A DNA stretch of 39,976 nt from positions 1 to 39,976 of the forward strand of contig JAQWBM010000017.1 of assembly GCA_028706405.1 (NCBI GenBank). Reading direction: 5' to 3'. The stretch is from Eubacteriales bacterium. Lineage in GTDB: Bacteria > Bacillota > Clostridia > Peptostreptococcales > Anaerovoracaceae. Both the position numbers and the translations under genes were made by a program. Each line of letters starts with the position of its first letter. Position 1 is the first letter of the stretch. Positions 23,073 to 32,334 of the stretch are shown here, piece by piece. The notes beneath the pieces were generated by a model that was not told the DNA's origin, did no database searches, and was given only the letters and a program-made list of their open reading frames with translations.

Positions 23073-24674
23073 ATGAGCAAGAAAACTTTTTTAAGGGGAG
23101 CCGCAGTACTGGGCATTGCCGGTTTATTGGTTCAAGTAATGGGTGCTATTTTCAGGATTCCCCTTGGCAATATAATAGGCGATGAAGGAATGGGCTATTA
23201 TCAGACCGCATATCCTATTTATGTATTTCTTCTGGTCTTTTCTACAAACGGCGCGCCTGCAGCCATATCAAAAATGACTTCTGAACGGATTGCGTTGGGA
23301 AAACATTCGGAGGCACACCGTGTTTTTCGATTATCCTTCATGCTTATGCTGGCATTAGGACTTATCGCGTCAAGTATCTTTTTCTTCGGAGCAGAATTTA
23401 TCGTAACCGTATTAAAAAACCCAGGTGCATATTATGCGATGATAACTATTGCTCCCGCGCTTTTTTTTGTGCCGATAATGGCAGTTTTTAGAGGATATTT
23501 TCAAGGTCTTCAGCAAATGGAGCCTACAGCCATATCACAGCTTGTAGAGCAGGCCGTAAGGGTTGCCGTAGGTCTGACTCTCGCAATCGTATTTGTTCCA
23601 ATGGGAATAGAATACGCGGCAGCCGGCGCAACCTTTGGGACAAGTGTCGGGCCAATTGCAGGTGTATTAATGCTTGTAATAATTTATTATAAAAAACAAA
23701 AAGAGCTGCATGCTGATATTACTGCGAGCAGTAAAATAAAAAAAGAGAGCGCCGGTAGAATCATAGGCACTCTTGCGGCAATCGCAATCCCTATTACTAT
23801 CGGTGTTTCTATTCTGCCGATTATGAATATAGTTGATGTTACTATCGTTATGCGCAGACTCCAGGATGTGGGATTTAGCGAATCCAGCGCAAATGCACTC
23901 TATGGACAGTTGACCGGTATGGCAGGACCGGTTATCAATATCCCCATGGCGCTCGCGCTTAGCATGGCATTAAGCATGGTTCCTGCTATTGCAGCCGCTA
24001 ACAGCACCAGGGATACAGATTTTATGGATACAAATGTGAGGCTTGGCCTTCGTACATCAATGATCATTGGGGTTCCTTGTTCATTTGGGCTTATGTGTCT
24101 TGCAGAGCCGATCATGCTTTTGATTTACCCGTTGCAAGCTGCCAGCGCATCCAGTGCGGCATCCAGTCTCTTTATACTGGCAGCGGGTGTTATATTTCTG
24201 ACAATTGCTCAAACTATGGCGGGCATATTGCAAGGATTAGGCAAACCTTACGTGACGGTGGCTGCCCTTGGAGCAGGTATCCTTGTAAAAGCGGTTTTAA
24301 CTTATATACTTACCGGTATACCAGGGCTTAACGTACAGGGGGCTGCTATTGGAAGCTCTGTGGCTTATGCAGTGATAGGACTATATAATTTCATTGCTGT
24401 TAAAAAATATACCGGCACAAAATTTGATATAAAATTATCTATTTGGAAGCCGCTTATTTCAGGAATCATTATGAGTGTTATCGTACTGACGATTTATTAC
24501 CTTCTAAGAAATATAATAGGCAGCAGTTTGTCTACGGCACTGGCGATTGCTGCAGGAGCAGCTGTTTACGGAGCCATGCTTTTAAAAACAAAAGCTATAG
24601 AGCCGCATGAAATTGAGCTCCTTCCAAAGGGTAAAAAGTTGGCGAGGATTTTGATAAAACTTAGACTTATTTAG
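23073..24674 (+). CDS. SpoVB/MurJ-like polysaccharide flippase (MVF family)
   Basis: A 533-residue membrane protein of about 14 helices in the oligosaccharide/lipid-flippase superfamily, closest to the clostridial YtgP/SpoVB type. Signature segments are RGAAVLGIAGLLVQVMGAIF, RIPLGNIIGDEGMGYYQTAY, FSTNGAPAAISKM, FFVPIMAVFRGYFQGLQQM and TAISQLVEQAVRVAVGL. Its likely role is moving lipid-linked cell-wall or exopolysaccharide precursors across the membrane. I place the start at ATG 23073, where GAGGTG (23059-23064) is 8 nt upstream; the longer GTG start at 23034 lies within the inverted repeat and has no ribosome site. addA starts 16 bp after its stop. Confidence 0.87.
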   Translation: MSKKTFLRGAAVLGIAGLLVQVMGAIFRIPLGNIIGDEGMGYYQTAYPIYVFLLVFSTNGAPAAISKMTSERIALGKHSEAHRVFRLSFMLMLALGLIASSIFFFGAEFIVTVLKNPGAYYAMITIAPALFFVPIMAVFRGYFQGLQQMEPTAISQLVEQAVRVAVGLTLAIVFVPMGIEYAAAGATFGTSVGPIAGVLMLVIIYYKKQKELHADITASSKIKKESAGRIIGTLAAIAIPITIGVSILPIMNIVDVTIVMRRLQDVGFSESSANALYGQLTGMAGPVINIPMALALSMALSMVPAIAAANSTRDTDFMDTNVRLGLRTSMIIGVPCSFGLMCLAEPIMLLIYPLQAASASSAASSLFILAAGVIFLTIAQTMAGILQGLGKPYVTVAALGAGILVKAVLTYILTGIPGLNVQGAAIGSSVAYAVIGLYNFIAVKKYTGTKFDIKLSIWKPLISGIIMSVIVLTIYYLLRNIIGSSLSTALAIAAGAAVYGAMLLKTKAIEPHEIELLPKGKKLARILIKLRLI

Positions 24675-24690
24675 GCAGTAGGTGTAGCTC

Positions 24691-27600
24691 ATGAAATGGA
24701 CGAAAGAACAACGGGAAGCAATTGAAATCCGAAAAAAGAATATTCTCGTCTCCGCGGCTGCAGGATCGGGGAAAACTGCTGTCCTGGTTGAAAGGATAAA
24801 GCAGTTGATTATCAGGGATGAGGTTTCTTTGGATCGTATGCTGATTGTAACATTCAGCAACGCAGCAGCATCAGAAATGAGGGAAAAGATAGTTGACTCC
24901 ATATCAAAGGCGTTGGATGAACTAAGCGAAAACAGTCAGGCGCCTCGAAAGGTTTCATTTCTCAGAACACAGCTTAATCTGATCCACAGGGTGAACATCA
25001 GTACCTTCCATGCCTTTTCAATGGAGGTAATCAGACGGTACTTCTACCTGACCGATATAGAGCCAAATTTTAAAATATGTGATGAAGCCCAGAGGACAAT
25101 CCTGCAAGCGGAGGCGATGGAACAGCTGTTCAGCGATCTTTTTGAATCCCGAAGCCAGGATTTTCTTGAATTTCTGAGCAAATTCGCACTTACAAAAAAT
25201 GATGATGCCGTAAAGGAAATGATCTTTGAGACGCACCATTTCATTCAGAGCATACCTGATTCATTTATATGGCTTAGAAAGAGGGCTGAAGAACTGTCCT
25301 CTACGAAAGAAGATTTTGAACAAAGCGCAGCCTTCCGGGAAATAAAAGGGGAGATCAGACGGCATCTGTCTCTTGCTGAAGGCTGCTTTCTTAAGGCGGA
25401 GGAGATGCTTGAAATACAGGGTATATCCAGCCTTGTTCCAAAATGCAGACTGGAATCAGAAGCGTTAAAAACTTTGCGGTGTGGATTTGAAACACTAACA
25501 TTTGATGAGTTCGGGGATATGATAGCGCAGGTGGGGTTTCAGAGATATGCAGCCTCTAAAGAAGAGAAGGAAAGCTATGAGGAAATAAAAGAGAGCATAA
25601 CTTCACTTCGTAATCATGGAAAAGCCTTGGTAAAAGATATGACTTCCCAGTATTTTACAAGGTCATTGGAAGCTTATGTCTCTGATTTGAATAAGACTTA
25701 CAGCGATGCGTTATATCTCTGCTTTCTCGTGGAAGAATTCGATCGTATCTACAAGGAAAAAAAACAAAATAAGAGATTAATTGATTTCAATGATATAGAA
25801 CACTATGCTCTTGCGCTCCTTTCTAAAGAGGAAGCGGCATGTGAATATCGAAATAAATTTGAATACATATTCATTGACGAATACCAAGACAGCAATATTG
25901 TGCAGGAAACGCTCATCAATAAAATTAAAAGAGAGAACAATTTATTCATGGTAGGAGATGTCAAGCAGAGCATTTACAAGTTCCGGCTGGCGGAGCCGGA
26001 GATATTTATTAATAAATATGAAGCTTTTAAGAAAAAAAGCAGTAAATATGATATGAAGCTTGACCTTAATAAGAATTTCAGGAGCAAAGGCAGTATGATT
26101 ACGGCTGTAAATGACGTTTTCAGCCGTATCATGAATAAAGATATTGCAGGACTTGATTATGATGCTGCCGCAGCATTGTATCAAGGAGTTCCATACGATG
26201 GAGAACTGGATTATCCTGTTGAATTTCAAATCGTAGACGAGAAGCAAATTACGGAGTTACCCATTGAGGATGAAATCAAAGAAATGAAACGGGCGGAAAT
26301 GGAAGCTCATGCGGCGGCACAAATAATCAGGGAATCCAGGGGAAGCATGATTTTTGATGTTAAAAAAGGCGAGGAACGTCCTCTTGCCGATAAAGATATT
26401 GTCATTCTTCTAAGAAGTGCAAAAAACTATGCGGAGATTTATTATGAAGCTTTGATGAAAGAGGGGATTCCTGCTTTTGTTGATTCCGGCGACGGTTATT
26501 TTGATACACTTGAGATCGAGATTTTCTTGAATCTGCTCCGGATAATCGATAACAGGAAACAGGACATTCCATTGCTTAGCATACTGCGGTCGCCGATTTT
26601 CGGCTTTGCCATAGAAGAGATGATCAAAATCCGTATTCACCATAAGGAAGGAGCATATCATCAGATATTTCAAAGGTATGCGGAAGAGGGCGAGGATGCC
26701 GGATTAAGAGAAAAGTGTAGAAAAGCACAGGAACGCATTGGTAAGTGGAAGAAGAAAGCACCTCTTATGCCGCTTGAGGATTTCTTATGGATGCTGATTC
26801 GTGAAACCGGATACTATGAGTTTGTCGGAGGAATACCAGGAGGCAGTCAAAGACAGTCAAATTTGAGGGCATTAGTCGATAAGGCAGTGATTTTTCAGAA
26901 TACCCAGATGAAGGAACTTTTCAGCTTCATTAAATATATCGAAGCAATTAAAAAGCGTCAGATTCCCATGGGACAGGTGAGACTTATAGGGGAGAACGAT
27001 GAAGTTGTGAGGATAATGACGATACATAAGAGCAAAGGTCTTGAATTTCCAATGGTTATCATTGGGGGGCTCGGCAAACGATTTAACAGGGAAAGTGATA
27101 CATATAGGCTCAGCCTGCATAAAGAAATTGGTTTAGGGATAAGGCTGGTCGACAAGGAATACTCCTGCTATAAAAAGACCTTGATCCAGACCGCAGTGGA
27201 TCAGAAGAAAAGAAGGGAAGGGCTTGCTGAAGAACTCAGAATCCTTTATGTAGCCTTTACAAGAGCTAAGGATAAGTTAGTGATGCTTGGAACCATGAAT
27301 GACATTGAAAAAACGATGGAAAGCTATGCCGTTAAAGGCGAAAATTTTACCGAAGCGAGGTCTTATATGGATTTTTTGATACCGGTTTTGGAGCATACAA
27401 AAATTAAGGTGAACCGATTCAGCCGGAAGGATATTGTTTTTCAAAAGGCAGAAACCACACGGCGGAAAGTATTGCTTCGTCAATTGATCAGTGAAGATAT
27501 ACGCCATGAAGAATGCTCTGATTTGGATAAGGAAATAAACAGGCGCCTGGGATACGAATATATCCATAAGGATGCCTTGCTGCTGAAATCAAAGTTTACT

Positions 27601-28221
27601 GTATCGGAACTGAGCAGGATGATAAATAATCAAAGAATGACGATAGAAACGGCGGCATCATCCCGAAAAGCGGTATACGCACTGGATGTACCGAAATTTA
27701 CAAAGGAAAGAGGAAGGTTCTCAGCAGCTGAAAAGGGCACAATTTTGCATAGAGTGATGGAGCATATCGATTTTAAACAAATGGCTAAGACAAGAGATGT
27801 CAGGGCGGTTGTCAATGATCTTGTAAATAAGGAATTACTGACAGCGGAAGAGGCAGGAGTTGTTTCTTATTCCAAAATCATCGGTTTTTTTGATTCTGAA
27901 ATCGGAAGACGGGCCTGTAAAGCGGATAAGCTATATAAAGAAGTCTCATTTAATTATATGAAGGAGATATCCGGTGAGAATATAATCATTCAGGGTACGA
28001 TAGACTGTTATTTTGAAGAGAATGGGAATTATATTCTTTTAGATTATAAATCAGATTATTTATTTGACGATGAGGATGAATCAGAAATAGAAAAACTGAC
28101 AGAAAGCTACAGATCACAGCTGGAGATTTATAAAGCAGCACTGGAAACGATCCGGGATATAGCAGTGAAGGAAGTCTATCTTTATCTCTTTAGTTTGGAT
28201 AAAGGGATCAGGATTGTTTAG
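24691..28221 (+). CDS. addA: ATP-dependent helicase/nuclease subunit A (AddA)
   Basis: The UvrD-like helicase and nuclease subunit of the AddAB enzyme, which processes double-strand breaks for recombination. It has 1176 residues, within the normal range. Walker A is GSGKT (25-29) after the WTKEQREAI Q-like motif. Further helicase motifs are YIFIDEYQDSN, MVGDVKQSIYKFR, DLNKNFRS, TIHKSKGLEFPMVII and LYVAFTRAKDKL. The C-terminal RecB-type nuclease is complete: ILHRVMEHIDF, GTIDCYF and ILLDYKSD with D1118 and K1120. The gene sits 16 bp behind the flippase. In most Bacillota addB immediately precedes addA, but no addB is in this window. Its stop overlaps the end of the convergent gntR by 14 bp. 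Confidence 0.95.
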   Translation: MKWTKEQREAIEIRKKNILVSAAAGSGKTAVLVERIKQLIIRDEVSLDRMLIVTFSNAAASEMREKIVDSISKALDELSENSQAPRKVSFLRTQLNLIHRVNISTFHAFSMEVIRRYFYLTDIEPNFKICDEAQRTILQAEAMEQLFSDLFESRSQDFLEFLSKFALTKNDDAVKEMIFETHHFIQSIPDSFIWLRKRAEELSSTKEDFEQSAAFREIKGEIRRHLSLAEGCFLKAEEMLEIQGISSLVPKCRLESEALKTLRCGFETLTFDEFGDMIAQVGFQRYAASKEEKESYEEIKESITSLRNHGKALVKDMTSQYFTRSLEAYVSDLNKTYSDALYLCFLVEEFDRIYKEKKQNKRLIDFNDIEHYALALLSKEEAACEYRNKFEYIFIDEYQDSNIVQETLINKIKRENNLFMVGDVKQSIYKFRLAEPEIFINKYEAFKKKSSKYDMKLDLNKNFRSKGSMITAVNDVFSRIMNKDIAGLDYDAAAALYQGVPYDGELDYPVEFQIVDEKQITELPIEDEIKEMKRAEMEAHAAAQIIRESRGSMIFDVKKGEERPLADKDIVILLRSAKNYAEIYYEALMKEGIPAFVDSGDGYFDTLEIEIFLNLLRIIDNRKQDIPLLSILRSPIFGFAIEEMIKIRIHHKEGAYHQIFQRYAEEGEDAGLREKCRKAQERIGKWKKKAPLMPLEDFLWMLIRETGYYEFVGGIPGGSQRQSNLRALVDKAVIFQNTQMKELFSFIKYIEAIKKRQIPMGQVRLIGENDEVVRIMTIHKSKGLEFPMVIIGGLGKRFNRESDTYRLSLHKEIGLGIRLVDKEYSCYKKTLIQTAVDQKKRREGLAEELRILYVAFTRAKDKLVMLGTMNDIEKTMESYAVKGENFTEARSYMDFLIPVLEHTKIKVNRFSRKDIVFQKAETTRRKVLLRQLISEDIRHEECSDLDKEINRRLGYEYIHKDALLLKSKFTVSELSRMINNQRMTIETAASSRKAVYALDVPKFTKERGRFSAAEKGTILHRVMEHIDFKQMAKTRDVRAVVNDLVNKELLTAEEAGVVSYSKIIGFFDSEIGRRACKADKLYKEVSFNYMKEISGENIIIQGTIDCYFEENGNYILLDYKSDYLFDDEDESEIEKLTESYRSQLEIYKAALETIRDIAVKEVYLYLFSLDKGIRIV

Positions 28222-28864
28222 CATGTTCCGCCTTTAAGCTGTTTGAGCTGTTTGCTCTGAATTTTGCATTGTCAAGATGTCTGGATGCTGCTTTAATACC
28301 GGCTTCCACATCCTTTTTTTTAAAAGCTTCAAAGATAGCCCTGTGTTCATCCAGTACTTCTTCCAGATAATCCGCAGTATAACCGCATCTGCCTTTACTA
28401 TGTTTGATATAGAATTGATATGAAGAAAGAATATTATAAAGTATCTGGTTATGTGATGCTTTATAAATCATCTCGTGAAAAGACATATTAATGTTTAGCA
28501 TTTTTTCGGCATCTTTTTTTTGGGTATAGAACTCCATAAATTCAAAAGCTTCTTCCAGCTTGTCGAATTCTTCATCTGTAATTCTATCAATCGCCCATTT
28601 TATCGCCAATATCTCATAAGCCTTGCGAAGCTCATACATATCTTGAACATCCTGTGAAGAAAAACCCCTTACAAAAGCACCCCTATTGGGTATGGTTTCG
28701 ATAAAGCCTTCCATTTCCAGCTGCCTGAATGCTTCTCTGACAGGAGTACGGCTTATGCCGTACTCATCGCAGATTTTCTGCTCAGTCAACTTTTCACCCT
28801 GCTGCAGTCTGCCTTGCAGGATGTCTTTTCTTAGATTGATATATAAATCAGTTGAAAGTGCCAT
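28208..28864 (-). CDS. GntR-family transcriptional regulator, FCD (FadR) subfamily
   Basis: A 218-residue regulator with a winged helix (about 5-70; EQKICDEYGISRTPVREAFRQ is the recognition region and PNRGAFVRG the wing). An all-helical FCD ligand domain follows (about 78-205). The FCD metal-site residues are recognisable in NMSFHEMIYK, DEHRAIFEAF and ASRHLDNA; such domains bind metal and often small carboxylates. It is the third gene of the acn-icd-gntR operon, 21 bp after icd, so it most likely controls that operon, perhaps sensing citrate, isocitrate or 2-oxoglutarate (inference). A matching palindrome lies upstream of acn at 32223-32242. GAGGG precedes the ATG. Confidence 0.9.
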   Translation of the reverse strand: MALSTDLYINLRKDILQGRLQQGEKLTEQKICDEYGISRTPVREAFRQLEMEGFIETIPNRGAFVRGFSSQDVQDMYELRKAYEILAIKWAIDRITDEEFDKLEEAFEFMEFYTQKKDAEKMLNINMSFHEMIYKASHNQILYNILSSYQFYIKHSKGRCGYTADYLEEVLDEHRAIFEAFKKKDVEAGIKAASRHLDNAKFRANSSNSLKAEHAKQS

Positions 28865-28885
28865 AACATACCCTCATATCATTTC

Positions 28886-30025
28886 TTATTTCATTTGAGA
28901 CATGATATAATCAGCTAACTGAGCTCCCGTTGCTCCGTCAGGTCTGCCAGTAATGGTAAGTTTTTTTTCTGTGACTATGCATTTTTCCAGAGCTGAAAAC
29001 AATAGGTCCGCTTTATCCTGATACCCTATATGGGAAAGCAGCATAGCTCCTGCGCGGATCACACTGGACGGATCAGCGTATATGTCACGGCCTTCATCCA
29101 CCATACGGGGAGCGGAACCATGTATAGCTTCAAACATAGCATAATGCTTTCCAAGGTTTGCGCTTCCCGCAGTACCTACGCCGCCCTGTATTTCTGCGGC
29201 CTCGTCAGTCAGAATATCACCGTATAGATTCGGAAGAATCAAAACCTGAAACTGGTTCCGTCTTTTTTTATCAATGAGCTTAGCGGTCATAATATCGATA
29301 TACCAGTCATCCACTTCGATTTGCGGATATTCTTCGCCAATCTTCTTACAGATGTCCAGGAATTTGCCATCGGTGGCTTTTACCACATTGGCTTTCGTAA
29401 CGATGGTTACTCTGTTTTTCTTATTTGCTTTGGCATATTCAAAGGCAAGTCTTGCAATACGCTCCGTTCCTGGGTTTGTTATAACGCGGAAGTCGAATGC
29501 CATATCGTCGTTGATATTGACACCCTGACTTCCGAGAGCATAAAGACATTCTGTATTTTCTCTGAAGAATGTCCAGTCGATATCAAGCTCTGGAACCTTC
29601 ACCGGTCTCACGTTAGCGAACAAATCAAGCTCTTTTCTCATGGCAACGTTGGCGCTTTCTATATTAGCCCATTTATCGCCTTTGCGCGGTGTGGTTGTAG
29701 GACCTTTCAGCAATACATTGCATTTCTTTATTTCTGCCAGAACATTATCTGGAATTGCTTTCCCTGCTTTCGCCCGGTTTTCAATGGTACAGCCGTCTAT
29801 GGTCTTAAACTCTACCTTACCGGACTTAACTTCATCTGCCAGGAGCTGTTCCAAAACTCTTTGAGCCTGTGCAGTGATTGCAGGACCTATACCGTCTCCG
29901 CCGATAACACCTATAATGATTTTATCAAGTACCTGATAATCAATGAATTCTGTATCTGCTTTCATTTTTTCAACCCTTGCCAGCTGCTGCGCAACAATGG
30001 ATTCAAATGCTTTTAAATAATCCAT
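28886..30025 (-). CDS. icd: Isocitrate dehydrogenase (isocitrate/isopropylmalate dehydrogenase family)
   Basis: It oxidises isocitrate to 2-oxoglutarate and CO2. The protein has 379 residues; a roughly 35-residue N-terminal extension precedes the first nucleotide-fold strand (IIIGVIGGDGIGP). The substrate motif SANVAMRKELDLFANVRPVK has the Ser, Asn and Arg pattern of isocitrate rather than isopropylmalate enzymes. The metal-binding region is ILPNLYGDILTDEAAEIQGG. At the coenzyme site the HGSAP motif is followed by Arg-Met instead of Lys-Tyr (NADP type) or Asp-Ile (NAD type), so the cofactor cannot be assigned from sequence. Together with acn it would form the oxidative branch supplying 2-oxoglutarate for glutamate. 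It lies 128 bp after acn and 21 bp before gntR. Confidence 0.9.
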   Translation of the reverse strand: MDYLKAFESIVAQQLARVEKMKADTEFIDYQVLDKIIIGVIGGDGIGPAITAQAQRVLEQLLADEVKSGKVEFKTIDGCTIENRAKAGKAIPDNVLAEIKKCNVLLKGPTTTPRKGDKWANIESANVAMRKELDLFANVRPVKVPELDIDWTFFRENTECLYALGSQGVNINDDMAFDFRVITNPGTERIARLAFEYAKANKKNRVTIVTKANVVKATDGKFLDICKKIGEEYPQIEVDDWYIDIMTAKLIDKKRRNQFQVLILPNLYGDILTDEAAEIQGGVGTAGSANLGKHYAMFEAIHGSAPRMVDEGRDIYADPSSVIRAGAMLLSHIGYQDKADLLFSALEKCIVTEKKLTITGRPDGATGAQLADYIMSQMK

Positions 30026-30064
30026 GATTTATATTCCTTTCCTTTTCTTTTATTTAGTGACGCG

Positions 30065-30161
30065 AACAATAGATCAAGATATAAGCAAAATGTTGAAGGC
30101 TTTTGCGCATATCACCTGAAACCAACCTTGATTTTTTGTGTTTCATTTGTTATCTATTGTT
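30065..30161 (-). other. Intergenic inverted repeat between acn and icd
   Basis: AACAATAGAT (30065-30074) is complementary to ATCTATTGTT (30152-30161), which overlaps the acn stop codon. The pairing can continue through ATCAAG/CTTGAT with a bulge of about 19 nt on one side. In the operon mRNA the arms would bring the acn end and the icd leader together, leaving a large internal loop. It may affect processing or relative expression; no T-run follows, so it is not a simple terminator. Confidence 0.4.
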
Positions 30162-32076
30162 GATTGATTTGATTTATTTTCCCCCCTGCGAGGATCATTT
30201 CAGTTTCCAGTTCAGAGAAGTTTGTTACCACTTTATACTCCTTGCCGGTATTAACATTTTTTACTACGATGACAGGGTTTTTCAATTGCTCTCTGATGTT
30301 GTCTATTACAAGCTTTTGACCGAGTTTAAAGTCATCATAATCTGATGATTTTTCAAATACCAGGGGTAGTATTCCGCTGTTTATCAAATTAGAACGGTGA
30401 ATGCGGGCAAAGGATTTTGCCAGGACAAATTTTATTCCCAGATAAAGCGGCGCCAAGGCAGCATGCTCACGACTGGAGCCCTGGCCATAGTTATCGCCGC
30501 CGACGATTATGCCTTCCTTGACCGCTTTACATCGAGCAGCAAATTCAGGGTCGATCTTTTCAAAGCAATAATTGGCAAGGTACGGTATGTTGGAGCGATA
30601 GGGAAGAAGCCTTGAATCGGAAGGCATGATATCATCTGTAGTTATATTGTCTCCTGTATGCAGCACAACTTCTCCTGTTAAGGTGTCAGACAATCTTGTG
30701 TTTTTTGGAAACGGCTGGATATTCGGTCCCATTTCAACGGAGGTGTTTTCCTTATTGGCATTCTCCGGATATACTATGAAATTATCATTGATATTAAAGC
30801 TTTCCGGTTGTATCTTTGGCAGCGGAAATCCTGATGACGCACCGTCTGTCAGAACTCCGGTGATTGCTGATACGGCGGCGGTTTCCGGACTGACCAGATA
30901 TACATCTGCGTCAAGAGTGCCGCTGCGGCCTTTAAAATTTCTATTGAAGGTACGAAGGGATACGGCTCCTGATTTTGGAGATTGCCCCATGCCGATACAC
31001 GGTCCGCAGGCATTTTCGATGATTCTGGCGCCGGAATCAATCATGGATGCAAGAGCTCCGTTTTCAGCCAGCTTGCTTAAAATCCTGCTGGAACCGGGTG
31101 AGATAACCAGGCTGATATTTGGATGGACTTTCTTTCCCTGCAAAATTTTCGCAACCTTCATTAAATCAGTATAGGAGGAGTTGGTACAGCTTCCGATAGC
31201 TACCTGATTAACTTTGATCGGTCCTATATTCTGTATTGTATCCACATTGTCAGGGCTGTGTGGCATTGCGGCAAGAGGGGTAAGGCTTGATAAGTCAACG
31301 CTCAACACGTCATCAAAAACCGCATCGTTATCTGCGGATAACGGAACGTAATCCTTTTCACGTCCCTGAGACGCAAGGTATGCTCTCGTATTTTCATCGC
31401 TTGGGAAAAGGGAGGTAGTTGCACCGAGCTCAGCGCCCATATTTGTGATTGTGGCACGGTCGGTTACCGATAATGTCTTCACACCTTCTCCGGTGTATTC
31501 AATAATTTTGCCAACGCCTCCCTTTACAGTAAGCTGTTTAAGAACGTATAGAATTACATCTTTTGCTGAAACCCAGGGCTTAAGCTGTCCCTTTAACTCT
31601 ACATTTAGAACCTTTGGAACGGTCATGCTGTAGGTACCTTTTGCCATTGCAACGGCAACATCCAGACCACCTGCTCCTATGGCTATCATCCCAAGCCCGC
31701 CTCCGGTGGGAGTGTGGCTGTCGGAACCTAAAAGTGTTTTGCCGGGTATCCCATAGTTTTCCAAGTGAAGCTGATGACAAATACCGTTTCCGGGTTTGGA
31801 AAACAAAACGCCGTGACGCTTTGCAACGCTTTTGATAAATTCATGGTCATCTGCATTTTCAAAGCCTGTCTGAAGTGTGTTATGGTCAATGTAGGCAACG
31901 GAAAGCTCTGTTTGAATCTTATCCACATTCATAGCCTCTAGCTGAAGGTATACCATGGTTCCCGTGGAGTCCTGAGTAAGAGTTTGGTCGATCTTAATGG
32001 TTATTTCATTACCCGGAGCAATGACACCATCCACAAGATGTGATTCCAGTATTTTGTAAGCCAGTGTTTTTCCCAT
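30154..32076 (-). CDS. acn: Aconitate hydratase (Aquifex-type aconitase)
   Basis: It interconverts citrate and isocitrate using a [4Fe-4S] cluster. At 640 residues it belongs to the shorter bacterial class sometimes called Aquifex-type, related to mitochondrial aconitase and homoaconitase. Cluster cysteines are seen in GSCTNSSYTD and in the CxxC of ENACGPCIGMGQSP. Substrate-site segments LLGSDSHTPTGGGLGM, IGAGG and, in the C-terminal swivel domain, GDNYGQGSSREHAAL are intact. AAAGGAG lies before the ATG. It is first in a minus-strand operon with icd and a GntR gene, and divergent from nrdJ. No citrate synthase gene is in the window. Confidence 0.93.
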   Translation of the reverse strand: MGKTLAYKILESHLVDGVIAPGNEITIKIDQTLTQDSTGTMVYLQLEAMNVDKIQTELSVAYIDHNTLQTGFENADDHEFIKSVAKRHGVLFSKPGNGICHQLHLENYGIPGKTLLGSDSHTPTGGGLGMIAIGAGGLDVAVAMAKGTYSMTVPKVLNVELKGQLKPWVSAKDVILYVLKQLTVKGGVGKIIEYTGEGVKTLSVTDRATITNMGAELGATTSLFPSDENTRAYLASQGREKDYVPLSADNDAVFDDVLSVDLSSLTPLAAMPHSPDNVDTIQNIGPIKVNQVAIGSCTNSSYTDLMKVAKILQGKKVHPNISLVISPGSSRILSKLAENGALASMIDSGARIIENACGPCIGMGQSPKSGAVSLRTFNRNFKGRSGTLDADVYLVSPETAAVSAITGVLTDGASSGFPLPKIQPESFNINDNFIVYPENANKENTSVEMGPNIQPFPKNTRLSDTLTGEVVLHTGDNITTDDIMPSDSRLLPYRSNIPYLANYCFEKIDPEFAARCKAVKEGIIVGGDNYGQGSSREHAALAPLYLGIKFVLAKSFARIHRSNLINSGILPLVFEKSSDYDDFKLGQKLVIDNIREQLKNPVIVVKNVNTGKEYKVVTNFSELETEMILAGGKINQINQQ

Positions 32077-32222
32077 ATTTAATTTTCTCCTTTAAGTTAT
32101 GATGGAAAATAACAAATATCTAATTAGTAGATTTTCGTTATATTAAACATTTTGTCTTTCAAGCTTGGAGCAAATGGCAATGCAATCACAAGCTTTCACT
32201 TTTCAAAATTTCTACTGCAATG

Positions 32223-32242
32223 ATTGTATAACTGTATACAAT
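32223..32242 (-). promoter_or_regulatory. Palindromic candidate operator for the GntR regulator, upstream of acn
   Basis: ATTGTATA (32223-32230) and TATACAAT (32235-32242) form a perfect 8-4-8 palindrome about 147 bp upstream of acn. FadR-subfamily GntR proteins commonly bind short palindromes of the TTGTATACAA type, and the acn operon ends in such a gene. A clear promoter for acn could not be identified next to it, so repression over a promoter is not shown. Confidence 0.5.
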
Positions 32243-32305
32243 TTTACAATCCGAAGAAGGGTTTGTCAAGCTATGGAAAAAATCTGTCATCTGATCATAT
32301 TTGTA

Positions 32306-32334
32306 TTGAAACAGGGCAATTATTACTATATAAT
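32306..32334 (+). promoter_or_regulatory. Sigma-70-type promoter of nrdJ
   Basis: TTGAAA (32306-32311) and a consensus TATAAT (32329-32334) are exactly 17 bp apart, about 77 bp upstream of the nrdJ start. The -10 hexamer lies inside the first NrdR-like box. The rest of the 334-bp acn-nrdJ gap holds the GntR-type palindrome and A/T-rich sequence with nothing else clear. Confidence 0.78.
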
